From Paragonimus westermani (lineage: Eukaryota > Platyhelminthes > Trematoda > Plagiorchiida > Troglotrematidae): DNA of 64,000 bases. The notes beneath the pieces are model-generated. The model had not been told where the DNA came from. It saw only the letters and a list, made by a program, of their open reading frames with translations, and did no database searches. Each line of letters opens with the position of its first letter. The first letter of the stretch is position 1. The stretch covers positions 23,484-87,483 of the forward strand of contig QNGE01003324.1 of assembly GCA_008508345.1 (NCBI GenBank), in the 5' to 3' direction. Below, piece by piece: positions 35,221-47,168 of this stretch. The position numbers and the translations under genes are program-made.

Positions 35221-37600
35221 TGTGAGAACCCACACAGCCCCATCGGAATTAGACAGACAGTAGATCGACATCCTAATTCACCACGTGGCATCCCACGCAA
35301 CAAGCTAAGGGTAGCACCATACACAGGCTTCCAAATGGCCCTGTTGCATACGTCATTTGAGGGTTTTACCGAATTACATCGTCTTGTGATCGATAGCAGG
35401 GGTTGCAGTGTTGCAAGAAATGCAGATATAATTGTGAGAAATGTAGTGCGTGCACTGTGGAACCACAGGGCAGTCCCAGCGCCAGGGAGATGCGACTATC
35501 AAAGCGATATGTAGACAGTATGTAGAAGGTCCCATTAAAGTGAATTAAAAGGTCCTGCCACTCAATATGTGCGGATACACGTCAGCCACGCAAATGAGTT
35601 CACACGCTTGTTTCTCTGTTTTCACATAACGTGCACGGGATTTACCGCAATAACCAGCTCTGAAAAACGAGTTTACTTCTGGTCACAACAGTTGGTCACA
35701 TGGCGAACGCAAAGTTGGGGATGCCCTGGCCGCAACCTTCGGGTGATGGCGATGTCCGGGCGTTCCTGGGTAAAATCGAGGATGGGGCCGAAGTGGTATG
35801 AATCATGACCGGCTACGGAAAGCTGGCTGCCCTGTGGACACTGTTGCATAGTACAGCAGAGGTACGCTGGACACAGCGCGCATAGGCCGTCCGACGATAG
35901 AGTGGACCGCAGAGAAGGGGGCCCCTGGTGGCTGTATTTTTATACCCGGCCGATCACTAGAAGGTCATGCGGTGGCTGAACGCGGTCAAGTTCGAATAAG
36001 CAGCAGATACAACTGTGTTCGCTTTTATTCGGGAAGGATTACTGGACAGTATAATATCAAAATTGGATAAAAACCCTGACACCGTTGTTGACGAGGTAAT
36101 TTACCGAAGTGGCAGTTGACAGCCACGCACGTGTAGTTTGTGTCGCCCGGCAGATGAACATTAATGGGGTTGCGAATGGGATGCTGGTTTTGCGAGTAAT
36201 GTTTTCGGCTTTGGTCGATGCGAGTAACGATACGGACAGGAAGGTGCCAGAAGGAATGTAGAAGATAATGGAGCAGCTGGCAACTGATTTAGCTGCCCTG
36301 CGAACAGCATCACGGAGAATCTGCTTCAGCCGTGGTTATAAAGGACAATGAAAGGGAGACTATCCAATCAGGCGGTTCGCGATAGAAAAATGTGAAGTGT
36401 TGCGTTGCTGTTCTTTCTGTTGCATGAGTCAACTAGTAATGGGAGAGCTTGAGAGTTGCTGTACACACCAGCGTTGTAGTAGACGGGGAGAGATGGCAAC
36501 ATCTGTTCGACACGAGAACAGCTATTCCGTTGCTTCCTCGTGCGGAGGAGCAAAGTTGGAACCGGCACATATGGTCATAAACAGGGTTGGGGCGTACAAC
36601 CTCCTAGTCGATGGCGTGAAATATAGTAGGGTGGGTATTAGAAACAGTATCGTCGAGAACCATTTCTCGGCAGCCCGAAGAACTGAACAGTCTTCAACTG
36701 CAGTAGACATGCTCGCTGCAAAATAAGGGATGATCGAGTCACCAATCAGAAAGCACTCAAGTTTCTATGGTTTTCAAACAAACACGAGATAGCGACAAAA
36801 TAAAGTCAACCAGAAAGGGAGGGAAGGAATCCAGATTTGCAAAACATTATTGGTCCAAACCATAATCGAAGGACACACCGAAATAATCATGAACGACGAT
36901 GAGTCGTATAAAATTTGCAACCAGGTCACCCACGGAATGCCACCAGCTGGACCATTTCACCCTCACGGACATTGCCAGCTTCTGATTCCTTCAGAAAGGA
37001 AGACGAAAACCGAACGCACTCATCCTCGATGAGGATGTTATGGAAGAAGGAAAAGGTATGCGCATCTCACCTGTTCTCCTGGCGAAGCTGTCCAACGAGA
37101 AGTGCGGTTTTTGTGTGAACATTACACGGCCGACTGCAGAACACAGAATACCGTCCGTCGGTTCTGTTTTTCACGAGGTGCAACTGGCGCAGTTGCTGAT
37201 GGTGTTGAACGTAAGTTTCGGACACTAGCAGGTGGCGGTCAAACCCAGGGATCATGATGAAACCGCATTCACAGTCGTTGAAAAACAATACCAATTCAAC
37301 TGCATGTGGCGCAGTCCCATCGTGATCATTGCGGTGTGCCGTTCCAGCCGTTTTGTGGCGCTACAGCTTGTCCATGTTCAAATGGAAGCCGTCTTGCGTC
37401 GCCGAGCCTGTCTCAGGTTGGTCTTCGGGGCACTCAGACCTGCTTGAATATCATCTGCTCTGAGGTACATGTTGGAGGGATTTATGAGGGTGAGCGCCTG
37501 GCAGTAGCATACTTTCGCCTATCCACTCTGCCGTTTGTAGCAGATAGGGAAACCCGGCTTATCTTGCGCGACGGCCGATGATATTTGCTTTAGTTTGTGT
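35221..37600 (+). mobile_element. Gypsy-type LTR retrotransposon remnant (copy B)
   Basis: Plus-strand, multiply disrupted, and visibly more GC-rich than its surroundings. Recognisable parts in order are: a gag-like segment around 35738-35880 (GDGDVRAFLGKIEDGA, then ALWTLLHSTAE after a frame change); the end of gag around 36270-36480 (MEQLATDLAALRTAS, then a cysteine-rich patch that may be a ruined zinc knuckle); a stretch around 36585-36640 with LLVDG that might be the protease active-site region (weak); and RT at 37022-37312. I saw no integrase and no convincing LTR pair. The 5' limit given is the possible LTR start, and the 3' limit is approximate. Inactive. Confidence 0.65.
37022..37312 (+). 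pseudogene. Gypsy reverse transcriptase fragment (copy B)
   Basis: Continuous reading gives the RT fingers-to-palm entry: MEEGKGMRISPVLLAKL, then KCGFCVNI (the usual FCVDYR region with the Asp changed to Asn), RIPSVGSVF, LNVSFGH, an in-frame TAG at 37226-37228, then QVAVKPRDHDETAFTV and KQYQFNCM. Beyond about 37312 the expected MPFGL and YxDD regions are not recognisable. The TAG falls where Gypsy RTs have Trp (SGYWQV-like) and also exists in copy A at 7925-7927. In intact elements this enzyme copies the element RNA. This copy cannot make it. Confidence 0.8.
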
Positions 37601-37679
37601 GATCATGGATTTTTTGGACTTCAGGCACTGCCAGGGCGCCCAGACCTGACTCGGAAGGCGATTACGGATCTCGGCAAAA

Positions 37680-38225
37680 TACTACGGCTAAAAAGCTTGC
37701 ACTGCGAGGTAGCAGGTTAAACACACAAAAACGGACGCGAATTAATTGAAAAACTCACAGGAAATCAACAGCAATATCCAAAGAGATTCATCAAGAAATG
37801 GTGCGAAGAAAACACCAGCAGAGTGAATACAAATTTAGGCCAAGCGGAAATCAACATCCAGCCGAAACGAGACGCAAAACACGAGCAACATACATAAGAA
37901 AAACCATAGAAGACAGTGATTCACTCAGCGAATTCGAAGGGGAGAAGGAAATCGTGACGATATACAGAATGATAATATTGGAAGGGTTAAAGCCAACGGA
38001 AGGAAAAGTGTTCAGATGAAGACAAAGATTCCGGATAGAAGAATACACGAACCCAACGAAAACCACATAGAGAAAAAAAGCACAAAGAAGAATATTGAAA
38101 GCGCAAACAGGAAGGAAAACAAGCGGCAGAAAACGAGCCAGAATCGAAAGAGTAAGAAGGCTCAAAGAAGAACAGTAACACTGCACAAGCAAACCTGACG
38201 AACATACAGAATCCGATCTAGCAAG
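37680..38225 (+). other. A-rich, T-poor stretch with charged partial frames, identity unknown
   Basis: The plus strand is strikingly rich in A and poor in T. It encodes highly charged peptides in two frames: 37798-38019 (basic, then an acidic patch EDSDSLSEFEGEKE) and 38016-38198 (very Lys/Arg-rich). The complementary minus frame (37851-38252) is open mainly because of this skew. The position just after Gypsy RT sequence suggests retroelement or other mobile DNA, for example a nucleic-acid-binding ORF, but I do not recognise it. Confidence 0.35.
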
Positions 38226-41200
38226 AGCAGATATGAAATCGGACGAACACACAACACACAGTCATCAAGCACAACGAACACGTCTGCTTTTATTCTGTCT
38301 ACTTCCCTTTGGCCAAGCTGACAAGGTAGAACCTGCAAGGACCCAGGTTCTAGTCAACACTGCTCGCCGGAGCAAAACAGCACTCAAGCTCGGCCACCAC
38401 GCCGAGATAGCACAAAAGGTCAGCCTATGTAGGCACACGTACTAGTCAATTACTATAGGTTGCTTCCTCTGGTCTAATTTCGTATTATCCAGTTATGAAC
38501 TGCACACGTCAGGAGAAACAAGACAGTCGACAATGGGAACATTTCACCTTATATCAGTTGACTCACGCTAATCATTCGTGAGATCTTATTCTAACATAGC
38601 AAGCAAGCAATTGTGTGAGAAATCGTCTTCAAGTGTCTGCTCGTCAATTCCGTTGTGAACAGCTGCACGGTTATTTTCGTTTGATATCTTCGAGCAAGAT
38701 AATGATTCGCGCTGAAATCCGAATTGGTCATCCCGCACTACTTCGCTCGCTCCGTACACACGTGAGTGGTGCCTGTTACGAGCTCATTCAACTTGGTCAT
38801 CACAACCCACAGAGTCTTCCAACATGGCCTCACAAAAACCAATGCGTTTTCGATTGACGGGAAGTTGCCTCGGAAAATTTTAACTAGTTCCGTTGGATAT
38901 ACTCACAATATAGTTGCTTAGATCATCGATTGGAAAGATTTGCATGTGGCCTACAAGAGAATTATCTGTGATTTAATGATTGTGAGCGTTTATGTGATTG
39001 AGTGACAACAAAGCCACGCCCTCAATCTCCGCCTGGTTGATACACTCATCATCCTGTTTAGTCGCACCTGACCTTTTAGCGGTCAGTGCTGGTCGAGCGG
39101 TTCTGCTAAGTTCTCAACATGTATCCTGTTTCTGAGGGCCACTGAGTTAGCACGGTTAGTCCATCCATACAAGGGTGCACCGACAAGTAGGTGCTTCCAC
39201 AACAGAGCCCTGGTAGACAGGACATCTACACTTGATCAGACCATTTGGTGAACTAACAAAGGTCATTGTGTTTACTGGATGCACAGCCTTCAGAATAGAT
39301 GCGATCAAATCGATAGCTCAAAATTCCGCAACAGATAGACACATTAAGTTTAATGTGCTCACCTCTGCTACCTCCACAAAATGTCCGTTGCATTTCTTCA
39401 CATGCGTGATCGACGACTGTTTGGTGGAAATCATATATGACTCACTACGAACACGGCCTCATGACTCCAATGAGGTATTCTCCAAACAAGACGTTGAAAA
39501 TGTTAATCGTTATCCACTTGTTGTTTATTAAACACTAAAGTTACTTACGCAACCTTGCTATGTTTCGCTGTGAACGCACCTGTTGTGAATTGGTCAAGTT
39601 TTCAGATTGAACATACATAACACACAGCCCAGTGTAATATAAGCTGACAGAGCGACATGTATGAAGTGGATATTGAGTAACCAAGTCCAGTTTAGATGCG
39701 TTGGCTCGATGCTTTTTCTAGTTTGTTCAATGTGTGAGGGTTAACAGACGTGAAATGGACTTAATCGGCCATGTTTCCATCCTATTGCCTTAGGGTCTGT
39801 TGATTGCGTTGGTAGAGTGCACACACCTCTGTGTTTATTTGACCGTCGTAGTTTCTCTTGTCTTCTGTCTTATTCTTGCACTTTCTACTGGCTATTCGTC
39901 TAAATGTCACCGCGATGTTCGAGAGATTTGCAGTATAACCGTCACAAATAATCACTAGCTATGCTATGCTCTCTCTTACCAGGCTCTGATATCTCATCTC
40001 CGTAGCATCACATCATCCACAGCCCACACTCGATACGTGGCGTGCGCACGATGTCGTGAATAGTGCAGTGCCGGCAACTGGGAACCACATTTTTGCACAG
40101 GGTTTTTGCGACAAGGTATTCCGGAAACGGATTGCACCAGCCGCATCATCTCGGATATCCGGTGTCAGATGAAAGTATATGAAATGAATTCTCAAAATCC
40201 TCATAAGAATATCGTTGAGAACACTGCTCACGGAGCTCGATACGCCTTGCGTAGCCCGGTTTTGATGTCCTATCAGCAGCTGTTTCATGCAGACGACATG
40301 CTTGTGTTCAACCCTCATTGCACCTTAATATGAGCCTCCATCGGATATTTTATCTTGGTCCAAATTTCACCGATCCACTTTGAAATGTTTCAAGTGTGGG
40401 GGTGCAGTTGAGAAAAAGGGCAAGTCTTGGGCTATACTTCTTATATCCCAAGTTTTGTGTGAAGATAAGTAGTAGCAATGTAGTGAGAGAGAGTGAAAAC
40501 CAGGTCTACCTGCTGTACGACGTATATAGTTGTTTTCCAAACAGATTATCACTGTATACAAGAACTTGAAGGTTTTGCTTGCTGTCTACTTGCCGCATAC
40601 AATCGCGTTTTCGTTGGTGGGCTTGTTACGCAATGGGGCTATATGCACTTTTGGCTTGATCAAATGGGACACAATCGCCTAGTTACGAATAACACAACGA
40701 GTAAAAAAGGAGTATATTGTCGAGACGTGAAGTCGACGTGAGATCGATGGTAGGTGACAAAGTAACACAGAGAACGACGGGTGAACACACGGTGGAGTCG
40801 TACGTTCGAGCGCCGGGGGTAATTGTCGGTATCGACACTCGTTCAAACAAGCTTCTAAGCACATACAATGTTGGAGGCAGAAGAAGTACAAATGGCAGTC
40901 ATAGTTCTAACATATTTAGCAGTAAACAACCCGGATCTCTACACAAGCTAGACCTTAAACCGTTCTGGTTGTTCTCTTGCAGCGGCATATTGTTGTGTTT
41001 CCAATATCAACTGAGATATTCCACTTTAATTCAGATTCTGACTGTCAGGCGGATGTCCGAGGGTTTCCAAAGTTGAAGCCGGAACGTGAAATGCAGCGGT
41101 TGCATAAAAAAGTGAGAGCGAGATTTCAGCTGACGAGTGAATCTTCCTCAGTCGTGCACATTTCATGGTTCTCCTTCAAACTTTTACCATTTTAAACGAT

Positions 41201-44200
41201 TTTTCCCCACATATGACCGACATATTGATAACGCTGCGCAAAAGCATGATTTCGTCGTGATATACCATGAAAATTAATGCGTTCCTTAATCAAGATATTC
41301 AGGCAGGAAGCCCACAAGCTTTCTTAACGAAATAGGGCCTGGGGAAAATTGAAAATAGATTTTCTTTTGTGTGTTATTCATGTGTTTAATCAAGACACAT
41401 GAGTGACACTTAAAAGATGGTCGTGCTACCTGGGTTAACTTGACATCTAAAAGGACAAACCAATTGAATCGAGGCACTTTCGACCCTCTCCCTCAAACCT
41501 GTGCATTAATCGCTGAATTGCGGGTGCTTTTACAAATTGCGGTTTTTGCGATTTAAAAAACGACGGTGTTGCCGACAGATTGTGTTCAGTATCCAAGTGA
41601 CCGTTTAAAAGGACTCGTTAGGATGCTGTCCATTTCCACCGCATTCAAACGCCAGAGAATACCTTCAGCTTTTAGGCCATTTCGGGAATCCCTCAGTTCG
41701 TGAGTCTTGAAAGCTTTCTTTGACCACGGCTCACTTACCCTAAACTGCATTGCATCATCAATATGGCAATTACGTTTGGTTGGATATTCACACCCTGAAG
41801 AACTGACAGGATTATTAGACGTTTGCACAAAAGAGAAGGGTATAGTCCTGAGTGGCCGTGTGAACTGGGCTAGCCTATCATTAACTCTTCTGGTCGTTTA
41901 CTTAGAGGTTTCACAACTACCCAAGTAAGAATAAACTTCATTGTTGCAGTAAGAATGGGTTGTCAGTGTGTTGCAACGATCGGAATCTGATGATATATAT
42001 CGGAGGTCGGCAATGAACAGAGTGAATAACGTCGTAATGGGCCCCAACTATTTCGTTGAGAAGTAAAGTAATCGTGACCGCTCTCTCAAAGCTGCTGTAT
42101 TTACACTAATCATCTAGATAACTCACAGCTTCATCACAGTTAGTGAATGGCTACATATTTGGCGAAGTATTTGCTTGAACGTATTCGGGATATCTTTTCT
42201 ACGATTTTGTTGTCCGTCGTCGACCTACATCCTTAATTTTTTTACTGTGTTAAGCCATCTCATTTAATATTTCAATGCTGTATGTTCTTCCACTGTCGAC
42301 GTTAGTTTTGCTCTACATTTTGTGCGTTCCTTCACTATTGACATTTCTATAATTACAATTTTTTATCAGAAACTCTACTGAACGTATTTATGGTTGATTC
42401 CCCCCTTTTGGAACGGATTCTTTTCGCCTGTCTTAGAGCCGAACCCGACTGTCATTGCTTTTTACGCGTTATGCGGAGATTGTTAACAGAAATCGTTGCT
42501 TTCCTGCTGATATCTTTAGTAGATCTAGGGTGTAGATATGGTGTTCTGGGGTTCAGTTTATCGGGAGGATTCTCCTATGCATCTTTACTGAGCCACTAAC
42601 TTTCTTGGCTTCTACACCAATGTGCGCTGCTTTTCGAAAGCAGCCCTCATCAACGCTCGCAGTTTCCCTTAGCTGCCCACGAAAATTCGTAAATAAAATT
42701 ATACGACCTATCGGACACTTGTTTTCAGTGAAACAGAATTTAGATCCCATATGACGGCGTAAAGTAACAAAGTGGAACTATTTCTGGTTACAAAGGTTCG
42801 GCAACTGGTGTACAGTTGCTCAATTTTAATCTAACCCGTTGGCCGCTGTTCAATTTCCGTCTCCAGCGGGGTTCTCCTTCTGCCCAACCAGCTGTCGCCA
42901 GCGTTTTATTACCTAATTTGAATGTGTTGCATATAGATATACAGTCCACTGATGAGCCCATTGGCTACAGCGGACAACAGCGGAAACCGTGCGACAGAAA
43001 ACAGAAGGAGTAACAAAAGTCAAATGAAAGGCAACAGAACTGCGTGTGATTAATCTGGGACTCCCAGGTCAACCCAATCAATCAAGGCTGGTACCTAAAC
43101 GGTAAGAAAATGAGCATTCAAACATAGCTCTACTGTATCGCCTCGTACGAAGTCGATGCAGTCACAACATATTTGTGAGGTTTGCAACCGGTTAGGAAGC
43201 AAGACGAAATTAGGTCAACCAGGAGTGAGAAAACGCAACTAGGCACCTGTCACAGACAGTAACTTTGAATGGGTTACCAAGAACAGTGAGGAGTTGTCGA
43301 GCAAATTCCCGGTGGGTACAGCGTGGGGTATTCAGGCGGAGACTGAAATCTGACAGAAACAGTAATGTTTAGGCTTTTCAGAATGTAAACCAACTGATGT
43401 TGGGAGAATCCCATCAAACTTTTGACCGGGTAATGTGGACAAGGGGGCATTCATTTTAATGTCCTGGCCTGATTTTTGTAGCAAACTCCAGCAGAGTTAT
43501 GAAAACAACGAAAAAAGGTTTTCATCTTCTCTTTCGGAAGAAAACTCAAGTGAGCAAAATCAAAACGTACAATGTCAGATGATACACACACAATAACAGT
43601 GCAGTACGCTGAGTATCTAAGTAAACAAGCGAAGTAGATAAAGAGGAAAACCTTCAGTAATTTGAAACATTTTGGAGCACACGGTTCTGAAAAGACAATC
43701 CCTATGTCCCCCAAATGTTAACAGAAAACGTGCATTCTTGCTCCTGGACCAGGACGTCAGGTGATCTTTTGAGCTACATTAATTTTAATCCTAACGTCTG
43801 TCGGTAGGTTACATCCTGAATATTTGCGTATGCAATAGGGCGAGCGCTTATAAATTCTGATTCAGCTAAGCAACTGACCCAGGTTCAGAAAAGACGGTCG
43901 CAAAGGAGGGCTTCTTGTTAGTAACATGCTTAGATACACAAAAATTATTGAAGAATTGAACCTGAAAATGTGTCGGCAACAATCTTCGCTGAATCCACGA
44001 AATTTCCAAGTTCCCTACCAGCGATGCACTTGGAAAAAAAACGACTACAACTCACTGTCGTATCTCTATTCGAGCCCCATCCGCTAAGTGCCTTACGGAC
44101 AATAACAACGGCAGTGAGAACAAGTGACTCAGTAGACGTGCATACTGTGTTGTCGCATTTACAAACGTTCGGTCATTTCAAGGTGCATGGACGAGTGATC

Positions 44201-46821
44201 CGTTGGACGTTGAAGCCGCGGCCAATCGGAACACACTTCGAGCCTTGGCACGAGTGTGGAGCACAGAGGCGGCCTTGATGAATATATAACGGTCACATAA
44301 TAGCTGAACGATAAACTGCAAGTGAACGCAAGGTAGACACAATCAAAGGTCAGGCGGAGGAGAGTAAGGGTTGAAAACTGCGGGATACCAGGCTTCGATA
44401 AATAAACGTTGTCAATCTTGAATATTGCACTGAATTTAACGTTTGTGGGAGAAATCACTCGTCGTGACTGTAATTGCAATTGTTGTGTCAGTGCTGGCAA
44501 AGAACGCCCACAATCGCTACTGAGGGTATTTCGAAATTACGAGGTGAAACGATCGACGCGATTGCAATAGGTGAATACAGGCAGAGTCGCCACCGACCTC
44601 CTATCAACGCACGACAGTCGTCAAACGCTTAACGGGGACAAACACTTTAACACGGGTTCCCGAAACCAGTATGTTTCTTCTGACACTCAGGTAGTTGTGG
44701 GTTGGGTGTGTGTCGTGAGTGCGTCCGCTGCCCTTGAACTTCACATGCTGCCAACATCACCATCTTCCGCTCCTTCAAGGAGACCTATGGGTGTTAGGGC
44801 TTTCCTGATATCGCGGCTGTTTGTTTTCAAGTACGCACCGCAGACGTGATTGTCAGCACACCCAGCTCTTCTGCTTACCCCGGCTAAGAGCCATATGCCG
44901 GATGGAGGATATTCAGTCACTAGGAGACGACGAAAACCTTCACATTTCGTGAAATGATCGCTAGCGGTGAAACAGAATACAAATTAATGCAACAAAACGT
45001 AATGTCTGGCGAATTGTCCTGTGGTAAAATACCAGGAAGTTCCCCCTCGACTTGTTATCGCTGTACATAACTCCTGACACACCGCGACTGTTGACGAACT
45101 TCATTGAGGCAAACTGAATAGAGGTTCGGTGACAACGACTGCCTTACTTTCATAGGTGTAGCCATTGTTCATAAACAAGAATACAGGTGACTACATATTT
45201 ACAAAATAATCCCTACAATTGGAAACTACAGAAGTTCAAAATAAACCACACCATAAGCAGTCATGTGGTCAACGGGGAGCAGGACCATCGCCTGTTGGCA
45301 CGGCTATGCTGACAACATTTTATAGTTCATACATTTCGGACCTTTCGTTGACAATTCGAATGGACGACGAAATGTGGCTAGCTCTCATGTGACTTTCAGC
45401 TTCATTATGTGGTCACATAACCGTAACAGTGACGACACCATGTGGCAGCAGCAACAAAAGGCGAGTGCCATGAGATAGCCTGATTGAAACCCCTTCACCG
45501 TGAAAACAGACAGTTCATTTTGACTTTGATTAGCTGGGCTGGCCTACCCCGTCGACCTTTAGAGTCTTCTGCACAATTCTGGCTAAAGACACTGTACTGC
45601 TTCACTCGAACGACAGATTCATTCAGTGGATCCATTTCTAACATACAAAAGAGAGAGCATAATAGAACTCCGTCAGGCAACATTTAAACAAAACTATTTT
45701 TACAAAGTATTGAACATGATACCGCACCGAGCAGAGTGTATCAACATGAAAAACTTGAGACAAGTTCCAGGCACTAACTTAGGCTACTAAGGCAGGCGAC
45801 TGACAACATCTCCCTTTAGTTCAATTCCTTAGTTTGAAGCTGTTCCGACAGCTTGTTAAAACGGCCGAGAATTCGTAAGTTCACCTATGAAAGTCGGGTA
45901 GTTTAGTCTATTCACTTGTGCAGTATTTCTCAGTGCACTTGAAGCGCAAAAAGTTGAAGAGGTAACTCCGAAACGACGGGCCAAAATCTCACACATGTCC
46001 GGTTGACCAAACATCAAATCATCGCTCAGCTAAATAAAGCTCAATACCCGCCCCTCTCAGCAACGTTCAACTTTTGAGGTTTGTTTCGATGAAGACAAAG
46101 CTATTAAGCTCTTGCAAGATCTTAGCAAAACGCCCAATATGTTGTTAGGCAGAACCGGTCCATGCAGGAACATTTTGTTCGAAGCGATATTATATTTCGC
46201 CGGGCAGTCGGATATATTCCCAGTTTTGTTCGGCTTCAGCACCGGACGATTAGGAGGGCATTACCAGCAAAAAAGCTTGTTCATACTGGTGTCAACTCTG
46301 GACACATAACCTTCATTCAGATACTTTTTTCACCTCCGTATATTCATGCACCCATCTGGTGTAGTGGGAAATTCTTCTACAAAGAAAATTTATATATTCC
46401 CACCATACATTAGTTAACAGAAAGACGTCCACTGTCAGACCAATATGGCAAGCCTTTCGTAGTGCATAGCGCAATAAGTTATATTTTTAGGAACGAACCT
46501 GTCGGACGTTAAATATCAACAGACTGTTGAAAGCAGAGTCTGCATATATGTTGGGCGCAGTATACGGGTGGTCCCTTATGGCGCTGTATTAGACACCGAC
46601 AGACAAGCTAGACAGGGAAGTTGGAGACCAGCCGTTGGCGAACGAATATACAGGAAGTGTTGTGTTTCGGTTTCGTGCCACACGGTACCCTGACTTGTAC
46701 TTATACAATCGGAGAAAACACACTATACGAACATTTTACAGCTTTGAGGCAATATGCAACAACGAGTATTGGAATTATTCTAAACATCCCACCGCAGGCA
46801 GGCCAGTGAATTTTCCTGACC
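38226..46821. other. No recognised gene; mixed unique and probable repeat-derived DNA
   Basis: 38226-38450 is more GC-rich, with weak A-box-like and B-box-like words that I reject as a tRNA. Open frames of 99-119 codons occur at 39232-39531, 40013-40318 (both strands) and 40717-41076, and of 102-113 codons at 43970-44278 and 44159-44500 (opposite strands). They have no domains, and where both strands are open neither is favoured. 44571-44849 is a 92-codon plus frame of unknown kind. No RNA gene or clear element end was seen. Confidence 0.4.
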
Positions 46822-47168
46822 GCTATGACCGTATACTGAGACAGAACCAGTAGGCGATTGACAACCATAAGTAATGATGTTCGAGTTGCTCGCTGTGAAC
46901 GTCATCAGCCAGGTTTTGCACAACAATATCAATGGTGCTAGGTTCCGTCGTATATTCTGCAGGCAAATCGATGTTGTTAGACTGGCAGAATGTGCAACAG
47001 ATCTTGATATCGTCAGCAAACAGAGAGCGTCTGGCATGCTAAGTAACACCACGTGCATCATTCATATACATCGGGAGAAGCAACGGATTCAGAAGGCTTC
47101 CTCGAATCACCCCGCTAGTCACTGGATTTAGTGTTGAGCAGTGCTCGTCTATATTGACCGTTTGCGTT
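46822..47168 (-). pseudogene. LINE reverse transcriptase fragment (copy of the 56.2-56.6 kb RT)
   Basis: The reverse complement of this 347-bp block matches 56214-56562 at high identity (well above 90% by eye). Read on the minus strand it gives PVTSGVIRGSL-type sequence and the FADD catalytic motif near 47009-47020, then WLMTF in the next frame. It carries the same frame break just after the FADD region as the 56-kb copy. Both ends are abrupt, so it is a truncated fragment rather than a full element. Confidence 0.8.

Noticed and set aside
37851..38252. 133-codon minus-strand open frame rich in Leu, Ser and Phe
   Set aside because: It is explained by the A-rich, T-poor skew of the plus strand, which removes stops on the complement.
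38310..38360. A-box-like TGGCCAAGCTG and B-box-like GGTTCTAGTCA words
   Set aside because: No stem pairing for a tRNA, and both words are imperfect. Likely chance.
40258..40310. HADDMLVF, resembling an RT catalytic ADD motif
   Set aside because: No flanking RT motifs upstream or downstream, and the region is open on both strands.
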